64,000 nt of DNA, taken from Alloalcanivorax venustensis ISO4. Lineage in GTDB: Bacteria; Pseudomonadota; Gammaproteobacteria; Pseudomonadales; Alcanivoracaceae. The notes under the pieces are model-generated. The model did not search any database, was not told where the DNA came from, and saw only the letters and a program-made list of their open reading frames with translations. Positions 1 to 8,604 of this stretch are shown in pieces; the first letter of the stretch is position 1; each line of letters starts with the position of its first letter. Location of the stretch: the NCBI RefSeq assembly GCF_015356855.1, contig NZ_ARXR01000010.1, forward strand, positions 1-64,000. Reading direction: 5' to 3'. The position numbers were made by a program, and so were the translations under genes.

Positions 1-285
1 TCCTTGGGAGATTCGCCGCCACAAACCCCACTTCGTAGAAAGGTGCAGGCGGTGTTCTGACCCGTGGCGGTTCCGCTGCCTAGTGAGCGGGGCAATGGTG
101 GTGCCTGGAGGGAGCTGTTTGGCCAGGGAGGGCCAAACTAACAGCGGCCATGGATGGCTTGAGCGGTCCCGGAAGGCACCACCATTGCACCGCGTCCCGG
201 ATTCGGAGCACCCAACATCTGAAAAACCAGGTCTCTGGGACCCTGCCGGGGCTTCGCCCCTTTCGCGAGCCAGGCCCGCTCCCAC
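1..285 (-). repeat. Composite intergenic repeat, copy A (inverted relative to copy B)
   Basis: Read on the minus strand, this stretch matches 4806-5087 almost throughout. It begins with a REP-like unit (229-285, core GGGAGCGGGC...GCGAAAGG...GGCAGG). A 107-bp palindromic module follows at 87-193, with 20-bp arms at 87-106 and 174-193 and an inner hairpin GTTTGGCC...GGCCAAAC at 117-138. A tail at 1-60 ends in TTGGGAGATTC-type sequence. No credible gene lies in it. The window starts inside the repeat, so its left end is not visible. Confidence 0.85.
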
Positions 286-311
286 TGCCCGCTGCTACAG
301 CCGCCACCGCG

Positions 312-1928
312 TCAGCGGCGGCGCTGGATCGGCATGCGGCGGCGGATGCGTTGCTCGGTGGTCAGGTCCGAGAAGTCGTCGGCCTCGAACAGATCGGCGC
401 CCACCGGCGTGTCGTCGTTGCGGTGGAACAGCTCGATCAGCATGGCGCGGCGGTCGGCGCGCAGCTCCCACATCAACACCCCCATCATCAGAAACAGCAC
501 CACCGCGAACGGCAGCGCCGCCACCAGGCTGGCGGACTGCAGCCCGCGCAGGCCGCTGGCCACGATCAGGGTGATGCAGATCGCGGAGATCAGCACGCCC
601 CAGGTCAGGCGTTTGTAGAGCGGCGGATTGAGCGAGCCGTGGTCGGTCATCTGCGACACGATGTAGGAGGCGGAGTCCGCCGAGGTGACCAGGAACACGA
701 ACAGGATCACCATGGTGATCGCCGACAGGAAGGTGCTGTGCGGCAACACCTCGTACATCATGAACAGGCCGCTGGCCACGTTATCGGAGACCGCGCCGGC
801 CAGATCGACGCCGCCGTTAAGCTGCAGGTCCAGGGCGGTGGTGCCGAACACGGCGATCCAGGCGCAGGCTAGCAGCGGCGGCACCAGCAGCACGCCGAGC
901 ACGTATTCGGTGATGGTGCGGCCGCGGGAAATGCGCGCCACGAAGGTGCCCACGAACGGCGACCAGGCGATCACCCAGGCCCAGTAGAACAAAGTGAAGC
1001 GGTTCATCCAGTCGGATTTTTCGAACGGTGGGATGTTCAGCGCCATGTTGATGAAGTTGCCCAGGTAGTTGCCCAGGCCGTTCACGAAGTTATCCAGGAT
1101 CAACACCGTGGGGCCGGCGAACAGCATGTAGCCCATAAAGCCCAGGCACAGGCCCATATTCAGGTTACTGAGCACGCGAATGCCCTTGTCCAGGCCGCTG
1201 TAGGACGAGGCCATGTAGCAGAGGAACATGGCACCGAGGATGGCGACCTTGCTCCACAGGTTGTCAGGCCAGCCGAACACCGTTTCCAGCCCGCCGTTCA
1301 TTTGCAGTACGCCCAGCCCCAGGGAAGTGGCCACGCCCATTACCGTGGCCAGCACCGCCAACACGTCCAGGGAATCGGAAATCAGTTGCCGCTTGGGCAG
1401 GTTCTTGGTGACCGGTTCCACCATGGTGGACACCAGCCCCGGGCGGTCCTTGCGGAACTGGAAGAAGGCGATGATCAGACCGACCAGAGAAAACGCCGCC
1501 CACTGACTCACACCCCAATGGAAGAAGCTGTACTGCATCGCCAGGTTGGCGGCGGCGGTGGAGCCGGGTTCGGCCAGACCGTGGGGCGGCTCGGTGAGGT
1601 GCTGGATCGGTTCCGCCATGCCATAGAACACCAGGCCGACACCGAAGCCGGCGGACAACAGCATGCTCAGCCAGGAGAACACGCCGTAGTCCGGTTTGCA
1701 GTCCTGGGGGCCGAGCCGGATTTTCCCGTAGCGGCTCATCGCCAGCCCCAGCAGGAAGATCACGAACACGAAGGTGCTGATCAGATAGAACCAGCCGAAG
1801 TAGTGCCCGAGGGTGTCGAGGGTGGCCTCGGCCACGTCTCGGAAGCGGTTGGGGGCGGTGGCGCCAATGGCCACCAGGACGGCGATCAGGCCGGCTGAGA
1901 TGAAATAAACGCGGTGTCGTATAAGCAT
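312..1928 (-). CDS. BCCT family (betaine/choline/carnitine) transporter
   Basis: A 538-residue inner-membrane protein with about twelve hydrophobic segments. Seen: the family motif GMAEPIQHL near residue 103, and near residues 316-339 the TM8 signature WSPFVGTFVARISRGRT, the most conserved stretch of BCCT secondary transporters. These carry quaternary ammonium compounds with sodium or protons. The C-terminal tail is short (about 40 residues, arginine-rich). It therefore lacks the long cytoplasmic regulatory domain of E. coli BetT and looks more like OpuD/BetL-sized members. The start is the ATG at 1928. The gene is divergent from the PHA depolymerase at 2100, with 171 bp between them. Betaine or choline uptake for osmotic protection is the likely role in a marine organism, but substrate cannot be read from sequence. 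Confidence 0.93.
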   Translation of the reverse strand: MLIRHRVYFISAGLIAVLVAIGATAPNRFRDVAEATLDTLGHYFGWFYLISTFVFVIFLLGLAMSRYGKIRLGPQDCKPDYGVFSWLSMLLSAGFGVGLVFYGMAEPIQHLTEPPHGLAEPGSTAAANLAMQYSFFHWGVSQWAAFSLVGLIIAFFQFRKDRPGLVSTMVEPVTKNLPKRQLISDSLDVLAVLATVMGVATSLGLGVLQMNGGLETVFGWPDNLWSKVAILGAMFLCYMASSYSGLDKGIRVLSNLNMGLCLGFMGYMLFAGPTVLILDNFVNGLGNYLGNFINMALNIPPFEKSDWMNRFTLFYWAWVIAWSPFVGTFVARISRGRTITEYVLGVLLVPPLLACAWIAVFGTTALDLQLNGGVDLAGAVSDNVASGLFMMYEVLPHSTFLSAITMVILFVFLVTSADSASYIVSQMTDHGSLNPPLYKRLTWGVLISAICITLIVASGLRGLQSASLVAALPFAVVLFLMMGVLMWELRADRRAMLIELFHRNDDTPVGADLFEADDFSDLTTEQRIRRRMPIQRRR

Positions 1929-2047
1929 CCGCGTAGCCTAGCAGGCGCCAAAGTCACCGCCACCCCGGGCGGCCCGGCGGTTCAAAGATTATACATTTCG
2001 CTACCGGCACAAGGGTGGACGGGAAATATTCAACGGTTGTATAGTTT

Positions 2048-2069
2048 TTATTCATCATTTGATGAATAA
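2048..2069. promoter_or_regulatory. 22-bp perfect AT-rich palindrome upstream of the PHA depolymerase
   Basis: Arms TTATTCATCA (2048-2057) and TGATGAATAA (2060-2069) are exact reverse complements separated by TT. The site lies 30 bp before the ATG at 2100, in an AT-rich patch inside a GC-rich region. It could be a regulator operator or a 5'-UTR hairpin. The TetR gene just downstream of the depolymerase is a possible ligand, but nothing in the sequence proves this. Confidence 0.55.
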
Positions 2070-2099
2070 TAGAATAAGAGCAAGAACGGGAGAACAATA

Positions 2100-4022
2100 A
2101 TGCGTATAACAACACTGGCCGCCCTGGCGGGCGCGCTACTCACCGCCGCCCTTTGCGCGGGCCCGGCTCAGGCCGGTTCCTGGCAGGACAACCAATCGCT
2201 GGGCGGTTTCAATAACGTCCATCTCTATACGCCGGACAGCAATTCCCCGGTGGGCACCGGCAAAGCCCTGCTGGTCGTGCTGCACGGCTGCACCCAATCC
2301 ATCAACGCCTATAAAACCGCGAATCTGGAAACCGCCGCCGAGGAATTCGGCATGGTGGTGGCGGTGCCCGACGCCATGAATAAGGCCGGCTTCAGCTGCT
2401 GGTCCTATTGGCAGGGCACCAAGTCCCGCAGCGCCGGCGACTATAAGAATCTGATCGACCTGGCCAACGAACTGTCCTCGGACAGTGGTCGCGATATCGA
2501 CCCCAATCAGGTGTATATCGCCGGGCTGTCCTCCGGGGCCAGCTTCGCCAACACCACTGCCTGTCTGGCGCCGGACGTGTTCGCCGGGGTCGGCGTGAGT
2601 GCCGGGCCCAGCGTCGGCACCAGTTCCAGCGGCGCCATCGGCCCCTGCGAGCAGGCCGACGTGGAGAGCCGTTGCCGCAACCTGGGCGGCGCCTACCAGA
2701 GCGCCTTCGACACCCAGGTCGCTTCCATCGCCCACGGCGACGCGGACACCACCGTGAACACCTGCTACAACCGCCAGAACGCCGAAGGCATGGCGGGGCT
2801 CTACGGGGTCAGCGAACTGTCCGGCAGCACCACGCTGAACCAGGACGGCGGCAGCGCGGAAGAGTACCTGTGGCAGGACGGCCGCGTGTCGATGCTGTGG
2901 CTGAACGGCCTGGACCATTCCTGGTCCGGTGGCCAGGGTGCCTCCGGCAGCTACATCGGCAGTGCCAGCATCAACTACGCCCGTTATCTGGGTGAGTTCT
3001 TCAGCAACAACAACGCCCGGGTGGACCGTAATCTGGCGCCCTCGCTGTCCCAGGTCAGTGCCACGCCGGACGGCGACCGCATTCAGGTGAGCGGTTACGC
3101 CGACGACGAAGACGGCACCGTGAGCCGCGTTGATATCGTTGTCGACGGTCTCGACGGCGGCGGCGACAGCCTCACCACCGGGGTCGACGGCAGCGGTTTT
3201 TTCCAGGCCTCCAGCGCCACGCTCGCCGACGGCCTTTATTCGGTGGCGGTGATCGCCGTGGATAACAACGCCGGCGAAAGCGAGCCCACCGTGAACACCG
3301 TGCGGGTCGGCCCGGAGCCGCCGCCAAGCGCGCCGGTGCTCAGCGATATCGGCGTCAGCCTGGACGGCCAGTGCGCCACGGTGAGCGGTGAAGTGGTGGA
3401 CGAGAACCAGGACCTGGCCGGCGTCACCGTGACGTTCTCCACCGGGGCCACCGCCGCCGAACTGGACGGCGTGCGTTACTCGGCGCGCGCCTGCGGCCTG
3501 TCCGGCGGCGCCAACAGCGCCACCGTGGTGGCCGAGGACCAGGGCGGTCTGAGCGCCAGTGACCAGATCGATTTCGTGATCGACGCGGGCCAGGTGGCCA
3601 CCCTGGACCAGCACATCAGTGCCGGCCGTCTGGACTACACCAATTACGCCAACTGCTACCTGGAATACAGCACCGCCGCGTTCAAGCTGAACGAAATCGA
3701 CACCGGCGGCCAGTGCCAGTGGCAGGACGGCGACGCCAGCTGCGTGGGTCCGGTTCAGGCCTGTTCCGGCAGTGGCGGGGGTGACGATGGCGGCGACGAC
3801 GGCGGTGATCCACCCACCGATCCGGACGACGGCTGCCAGGCGGAAACCACCTACAACTACTACCACAAGACCTCCGGGCGGGCGTACAGCACCGGGAACT
3901 ATTACACCCCGGATTACTTCGCCCAGGGCAGTGACCAGCCGATGAGCGGCTCCACCTGGGGCTCCACCTCGTTGTACAGCACCGACGGCGGTACCGTGTG
4001 GCAGGTGGGCGCCTGCCCCTGA
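2100..4022 (+). CDS. Secreted polyhydroxyalkanoate (PHB) depolymerase family esterase
   Basis: A 640-residue alpha/beta hydrolase with a Sec signal peptide (about 1-25, ending AQA). Catalytic features seen: oxyanion-hole HGC (about 62-64), lipase box GLSSG with nucleophile Ser144, an Asp in HGDADTTVN (about 216), and His in GLDHSW (about 273). This is the order of PF10503 PHB depolymerase esterases. Two Ig/fibronectin-like repeats follow (about 315-400 and 415-500). A Gly/Asp-rich linker (about 556-575) then leads to a C-terminal Cys/Tyr/Trp-rich domain that may bind polymer. Such modular enzymes hydrolyse short-chain PHA outside the cell; a feruloyl-esterase-like activity is the alternative. 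The ribosome site GGGAG precedes the ATG. Flanking inverted repeats make the gene part of a bracketed block. Confidence 0.88.
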   Translation: MRITTLAALAGALLTAALCAGPAQAGSWQDNQSLGGFNNVHLYTPDSNSPVGTGKALLVVLHGCTQSINAYKTANLETAAEEFGMVVAVPDAMNKAGFSCWSYWQGTKSRSAGDYKNLIDLANELSSDSGRDIDPNQVYIAGLSSGASFANTTACLAPDVFAGVGVSAGPSVGTSSSGAIGPCEQADVESRCRNLGGAYQSAFDTQVASIAHGDADTTVNTCYNRQNAEGMAGLYGVSELSGSTTLNQDGGSAEEYLWQDGRVSMLWLNGLDHSWSGGQGASGSYIGSASINYARYLGEFFSNNNARVDRNLAPSLSQVSATPDGDRIQVSGYADDEDGTVSRVDIVVDGLDGGGDSLTTGVDGSGFFQASSATLADGLYSVAVIAVDNNAGESEPTVNTVRVGPEPPPSAPVLSDIGVSLDGQCATVSGEVVDENQDLAGVTVTFSTGATAAELDGVRYSARACGLSGGANSATVVAEDQGGLSASDQIDFVIDAGQVATLDQHISAGRLDYTNYANCYLEYSTAAFKLNEIDTGGQCQWQDGDASCVGPVQACSGSGGGDDGGDDGGDPPTDPDDGCQAETTYNYYHKTSGRAYSTGNYYTPDYFAQGSDQPMSGSTWGSTSLYSTDGGTVWQVGACP

Positions 4023-4107
4023 TCGTCCATCTTGTTGAATTTCCTCCCCTTGCGTACCATCCGATGCGCGCCCGGCCCCGGGCGCGTATCGCCCAGGGGA
4101 GGAACGG

Positions 4108-4788
4108 ATGGCGAAGAAACCGGTGGGACGGCCGCGTGGCCGTAACGGTGAAAGCGGCGATCGTGGTGCCGCCATTCTGGATGTCTCGGAGCGGTTGTTC
4201 GCCCGTCATGGCTATGACGGCGTTACCCTGCGCACCGTGGCCCGGGAGGCCGGCGTCGATCTGGCGCTGATCAATTACTACTTCGGCCCCAAGCAGCAAC
4301 TGTTCGACACCGTATTCCAGCGCCGCGCGCGCATCCTCAACGACGACCGGCTGAAAGCGCTCAACGCCGCCCGCGCGGAAAGCGACCCGGTACCCCTCGA
4401 AAAAATCATCGAAGCCTATCTGCGCCCCCTGGAAATGGCCCAGGAAAGCGAGGACCAGGGCTGGCGTAACTACTGCGCGCTGTTGGCCTACGTGAACACC
4501 TCCCCGGTGTGGGGGCCGGTGCTGATGAGCCGTCACTTCGACGCGCCCATGGAAACCTTCGTGGAAGCGCTGTCCGCCGTCCTGCCGAATACCGAGCGGG
4601 CCGACCTTTACTGGTGCTACCACTTTATGTCCGGGGCGATGACGCTGACCTTCGCCAACACCGGGCGCATCAACGCCATGTCCGGCGGTCTGTGCCGGTC
4701 CGACGACTTCCAGACCGCCTACGACCGCATGATCCCCTTCGTGGTCGCCGGCTTCGAGCAGGTCTGCGGCCGCCTCGGCAACCGCTGA
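4108..4788 (+). CDS. TetR family transcriptional regulator
   Basis: A 226-residue protein with a basic leader (KKPVGRPRGR) followed by a TetR_N helix-turn-helix at about 18-64, ending in the typical LINYYFGPKQQLF recognition segment. The C-terminal ligand domain has the length of broad acyl-ligand TetR regulators, but its ligand is not identifiable. It begins 85 bp after the depolymerase stop on the same strand. A GGGGAGG-like ribosome site precedes ATG 4108. It may regulate the depolymerase or the BCCT gene; this is inferred from position only. Confidence 0.9.
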   Translation: MAKKPVGRPRGRNGESGDRGAAILDVSERLFARHGYDGVTLRTVAREAGVDLALINYYFGPKQQLFDTVFQRRARILNDDRLKALNAARAESDPVPLEKIIEAYLRPLEMAQESEDQGWRNYCALLAYVNTSPVWGPVLMSRHFDAPMETFVEALSAVLPNTERADLYWCYHFMSGAMTLTFANTGRINAMSGGLCRSDDFQTAYDRMIPFVVAGFEQVCGRLGNR

Positions 4789-4805
4789 TCTCCGGGAGCG
4801 GGCCG

Positions 4806-5278
4806 GTGGGAGCGGGCCCCGCCCGCGAAAGGGGCGAAGCCCCGGCAGGATCCCAGAGACCTTTAATTCTTCAGGTGTCCGGAGCTCCGTATCCGAGACG
4901 CGGTGCAATGGTGGTGCCTTCCGGGACCGCTCAAGCCCTCCATGGCCGCTGTTAGTTTGGCCCTCCCTGGCCAAACAGCTCCCTCCAGGCACCACCATTG
5001 CCCCGCTCACTGGGCAGCGGAATCGCCACGGGTCAGAAACTCCGCCCGGACCTTTCTACAAAACCCTGGCGGCGAATCTCCCAAGGAGCGCCGGGATCGG
5101 GTGGGCCCGTCCAGGACCGTGTTTGGCCAGGGATGGCCAAACGTCGAGCCTACAGGGATGTACTCGTGGCGTGTCCTGGACGGGCACACCCGATCCCGGT
5201 GCGGGCTTTCTGGAGGGCAGGTCTCTGGGATCCTGCCGGGAGCTGCGCTCCCTTTCGCGGGCAAGGCCCGCTCCCACA
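4806..5278 (+). repeat. Composite intergenic repeat, copy B, full-length with two palindromic modules
   Basis: The order is a REP-like unit (4806-4864), module 1 (4900-5006), module 2 (5091-5199), and an inverted REP-like unit (about 5220-5278). Module 1 has 20-bp arms at 4900-4919 and 4987-5006 (19 of 20 paired) and a hairpin at 4955-4976. Module 2 has different 27-bp arms at 5091-5117 and 5173-5199 (26 of 27 paired), but the same kind of hairpin, GTTTGGCC...GGCCAAAC, at 5121-5142. 4806-5087 is the inverted partner of 1-285. Nothing here looks coding. Confidence 0.85.
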
Positions 5279-5295
5279 AGGTTCCGGCTCGGCTG

Positions 5296-6576
5296 TTACT
5301 CGGTATCGTCGGCCGGCGGTGCGGGGTCCTCTTCCTCCCGCGGGGCGTCAGCGGCTTCCTCTTCTTCCTTCGGCGCCGCCGGCTCTTCCGGCTTGACGCC
5401 GTTGTCCTCGAGCGTCTGGTCCGACAGCTCTGCCTTGGCTTCCACTTCCTCGGCGCTCTTCTCCTCGCCGATCCGGTAGGCGGCGAAGCCGGCGTGCACC
5501 ACCTGATTCACCGCCATGCCCAGCACGCGGCCGTCGTAGGGCGCGATGATGGCGCTGCCGGTATTGCTGATCGGGTCGGTGACGGTGCCCAGGATCTCGC
5601 CCTTGCGCACCTGATCGTTGAGCTCCACCTCGGACAGCAGAATGCCGCCCTGGCCGGCGCGGATCCATTCCGATTCGAAGAACACCGGTTGCGGCGCGCC
5701 CCAGAAGCGGCTGGCTTTGCGCATGTCCAGGTTTTCCAGCAGCGTCTCCAGGGCCTGGACCCCGTAGTCCACCGCTTCGTCTTCGAGACGGTTGGGGCCG
5801 CCGGCTTCCATGGTCACCGCGACAATGCCTTCTTCCACGGCGGCGGCGCGCAGCATGCCGTCGCCCGGCGGGCTGTGCAGCACGGTCATGCCGCCGAAGT
5901 GCTTGGCGAACGCCACCACCTCGGACTTGTCCAGGTCGGCGCGCAGCTGCGGCTGGTTGATGCGCTTCTGGGAACCGGTGTGCAGGTCCACCAGGTAATC
6001 GCATTGGCGCACGATGTTGTTGAACAGGGAGAACGCCAGCCGGCTGGCGGCGCTGCCTTTTTCGTGGCCGGGGAAGTAGCGGTTCAGGTCGCGGCGGTCG
6101 CTGAGATAACGCGAGCCGTTGCGGAAGCCGTCCAGGTTGACGATCGGCACGCCCACCACGGTGCCGGCCAGCTCGGTGGGTTCCAGTTCGTACATCAGGC
6201 GCCGCACCATCTCGATGCCGTTGAGTTCGTCGCCGTGCACGGCGGCGGTGAGGCACAGGCGCGGGCCCGGCTCGTTGCCGTGGGCCACCAGCACCGGCAC
6301 CGGCGTGGCGATCGAGCGGAACGACTGGTCCGGGGCCCAGTGCAGGGTTTCGAAGGTGCCCGGTTGCACCGTCTTGCCGAGCAGCTCCAGCGGTTTGACG
6401 GTGTCGGCGCCGTCCTCTTCCTCGGCTTCGGAGGATGACGCCTCGTCCTGTTCCGGGGCGTCGTCACTGTCGGCGGCGGCCGCCTCGGCGGCCACGTCGT
6501 CTTCGCGTTCGTTGGCGGTCACGGTGCCGGCCAGGGCCAGCAGGATCAGAGTAATCAGCGGAATAATACGCGACAC
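5296..6576 (-). CDS. Secreted succinylglutamate desuccinylase/aspartoacylase-family (M14-like) zinc hydrolase
   Basis: 426 residues with a signal peptide (about 1-21). The fold is the zinc-carboxypeptidase-like AstE/AspA family. Metal-site motif HGDE is at 114-117, a second His lies in DLHTGSQ, and a candidate catalytic Glu in VTMEAGG. Such enzymes cleave N-acyl amino acids or related amides. The secretion signal places this one in the periplasm, unlike cytoplasmic AstE. Odd: strongly acidic low-complexity stretches at both ends (about 23-60 and 385-426, rich in Glu/Asp/Ala). The start is GTG at 6576, supported by AAAGGA upstream. Its stop lies 20 bp before repeat B, and the gene follows uup on the same strand. 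Substrate unknown. Confidence 0.85.
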   Translation of the reverse strand: MSRIIPLITLILLALAGTVTANEREDDVAAEAAAADSDDAPEQDEASSSEAEEEDGADTVKPLELLGKTVQPGTFETLHWAPDQSFRSIATPVPVLVAHGNEPGPRLCLTAAVHGDELNGIEMVRRLMYELEPTELAGTVVGVPIVNLDGFRNGSRYLSDRRDLNRYFPGHEKGSAASRLAFSLFNNIVRQCDYLVDLHTGSQKRINQPQLRADLDKSEVVAFAKHFGGMTVLHSPPGDGMLRAAAVEEGIVAVTMEAGGPNRLEDEAVDYGVQALETLLENLDMRKASRFWGAPQPVFFESEWIRAGQGGILLSEVELNDQVRKGEILGTVTDPISNTGSAIIAPYDGRVLGMAVNQVVHAGFAAYRIGEEKSAEEVEAKAELSDQTLEDNGVKPEEPAAPKEEEEAADAPREEEDPAPPADDTE

Positions 6577-6599
6577 GGAAGCTTCCTTTTAGGACCGTT

Positions 6600-8513
6600 T
6601 CATGACTCTCGCTGGGCCAGTTCCTCCCAGCGCGCATAGTGCTCGTTCAGGCGTTGCTCCAGTTCCTGCAGCCGACGCTGGGCGTCGGCGACCTCGTCCT
6701 GGGGGCGCTTGTAAAAGTCCGGGTCGGACAGTTCGGTCTGAACCTCGCCCAGCGTCGCCTCCAGGGTTTCAATCTGCTCGGGCAGCGCCTGCAGTTCCAG
6801 CTCTTCCTTGTAGGAGAGCTTGCGGCCGCCGCTGTCCTTGGCTTTCGGTTTCGGTTTGCTGGACGGCGCGGCGAGCTTGCCGGTTTTGACGTCGTCGCCC
6901 CGGTTCGGTTCCGGGCGCTGGCGCAGCCAGTCCTGGTAGCCGCCCACATAGGCGTTGGGGTCGCCGCCCTCGAACACCAGGGTGGAGGTCACCACATTGT
7001 CGATGAATTCCCGGTCATGGCTGACCAGCAGCAGGGTGCCCTGGTAGTTGACCAACTGCTCTTCCAGCAGCTCCAGGGTTTCCACGTCCAGGTCGTTGGT
7101 GGGCTCGTCGAGCACCAGCAGGTTGAACGGCTTGGTGAACAGCTTGGCCAGCAGCAGCCGGTTGCGTTCGCCGCCGGACAGCGAGCGCACCGGCTGGCGG
7201 GCGCGCGCCGGCTCGAACAGGAAGTCCTGCAGATAGCCCATCACGTGCTTCTTGCGGCCGTTGATCTCGACCACGTCGGAGCCTTCCGCCAGGTTGTCGA
7301 GCACGCTTTTGTTGCTGTCCAGGGTGTCGCGCATCTGATCGAAGTAGGCCACCTGGAGCTGGGTGCCGTGTTTGACGGTGCCCGCGTCCGGGGTCAGCCG
7401 GTCCAGCAGCAGACGGATCAGCGTCGACTTGCCGCAGCCGTTGGGGCCGAGGATGCCGACCCGGTCGCCGCGCAGCAGGGTGATGGAGAAATCCCGCAGC
7501 AGCGGCAGGCCGTCGATGGCGTAGCGCAGATGCTCCGCTTCGATCACCACCTTGCCGGAGTTGTCGCCTTGCTGGATTTCCAGGCCGGCGGTGCCCTGGC
7601 GGTTACGGCGCCGGGCGTAGTCCTCGCGCATGCTTTTCAGGGCGCGCACCCGGCCTTCGTTACGGGTGCGGCGCGCCTTGATGCCCTGGCGGATCCAGCG
7701 CTCTTCCTGGCTGAGCTTCTTGTCGAACTCGGCGTTGGCGCGCTCTTCGTTTTCCAGCGCCGCCTGCTTGCCGGCCAGGTACTTGTCGTAATCGCCGGGC
7801 CAGCTGGTCAGTTTGCCGCGGTCCAGCTCGATAATTCGGGTCGCCAGGGAGCGGATGAAGGCGCGGTCGTGGGAAATGAACACCAGGGTGGCGGAATAGC
7901 CCTTGAGGAAGGTTTCCAGCCAGCGGATCGCGTCCAGGTCCAGGTGGTTGGTGGGTTCGTCCAGCAGCAGGATGTCCGGCTCCTGGACCAGCGCCCGGGC
8001 CAGCAGCACGCGGCGTTTCATGCCGCCGGACAGGCCGGCGAAGTTTTGCTCGCCGTTCAGGTTGAGCTTGGAGAGCACCGTGTCCACGCGCTGGAACAGC
8101 TGCCAGGCGCCGCGCGCCTCGATCTCATTGTTGAGGGTCTCGAAGCGGGCCAGGTTCTCATCCATGCGCTCCGCCTGGTCCGGATCGCCCAGGGCGCGGC
8201 TCAGGTGGTCGTGTTCGTTGAGCAGCGTGCCCAGCTCGCCCAGGCCCTCGGCGACCATGTCGTGCACGCTGTGGTCCTGGTCCTCGGGCACTTCCTGTTC
8301 CAGGCGCGAGATCATCAGGTTCTGGGTGCTCTCGATCTGGCCGTCGTCGGCCTGCACCTCGCCGGCCAGGACCTTGAGCAGGGTGGACTTGCCGGAGCCG
8401 TTGCGGCCCACCAGACAGAGCCGCTCGCCGGCTTCGATGGTGAGGTCGACATTGTCGAGCAGGGGCTGCTCGCCGAAGTGCAGTTGAATCTGTCGCAGCG
8501 TGATCAGGGACAT
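6600..8513 (-). CDS. uup: ABC-F family ATPase Uup
   Basis: 637 residues with two ABC nucleotide-binding domains. Walker A GRNGSGKST near residue 37 and LSGGMKRRV signature mark the first; GPNGCGKST near 360 and LSGGERNRL the second. A charged linker lies between them. The C-terminus (about 545-637) is a coiled coil rich in Glu/Gln/Arg, characteristic of Uup rather than EttA or YheS. No membrane segments. Uup acts in the cytoplasm; family work links it to ribosome function and to limiting precise transposon excision, the latter via its DNA-binding C-terminal domain. Start at ATG 8513. It lies upstream of the secreted M14-like gene with 23 bp between, so the two may be co-transcribed. Confidence 0.93.
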   Translation of the reverse strand: MSLITLRQIQLHFGEQPLLDNVDLTIEAGERLCLVGRNGSGKSTLLKVLAGEVQADDGQIESTQNLMISRLEQEVPEDQDHSVHDMVAEGLGELGTLLNEHDHLSRALGDPDQAERMDENLARFETLNNEIEARGAWQLFQRVDTVLSKLNLNGEQNFAGLSGGMKRRVLLARALVQEPDILLLDEPTNHLDLDAIRWLETFLKGYSATLVFISHDRAFIRSLATRIIELDRGKLTSWPGDYDKYLAGKQAALENEERANAEFDKKLSQEERWIRQGIKARRTRNEGRVRALKSMREDYARRRNRQGTAGLEIQQGDNSGKVVIEAEHLRYAIDGLPLLRDFSITLLRGDRVGILGPNGCGKSTLIRLLLDRLTPDAGTVKHGTQLQVAYFDQMRDTLDSNKSVLDNLAEGSDVVEINGRKKHVMGYLQDFLFEPARARQPVRSLSGGERNRLLLAKLFTKPFNLLVLDEPTNDLDVETLELLEEQLVNYQGTLLLVSHDREFIDNVVTSTLVFEGGDPNAYVGGYQDWLRQRPEPNRGDDVKTGKLAAPSSKPKPKAKDSGGRKLSYKEELELQALPEQIETLEATLGEVQTELSDPDFYKRPQDEVADAQRRLQELEQRLNEHYARWEELAQRES

Positions 8514-8604
8514 GAAAGCGCGTCGTGTTGAAATGAGGCGGCGAGTGTAACATTTACACTATGGCAATTATCGGATTTTGGCCCGCTGGATCGGCTCGCC
8601 GATC

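Noticed and set aside
2136-4175. A long minus-strand open frame opposite the PHA depolymerase
   Set aside because: It has low-complexity Gly/Ala/His/Val composition from antisense of GC-rich codons, no motif, and no ribosome site. It is a shadow of the real gene.
6639-8531. Long plus-strand frame opposite uup
   Set aside because: Antisense composition without domains; uup on the minus strand has complete ABC motifs.
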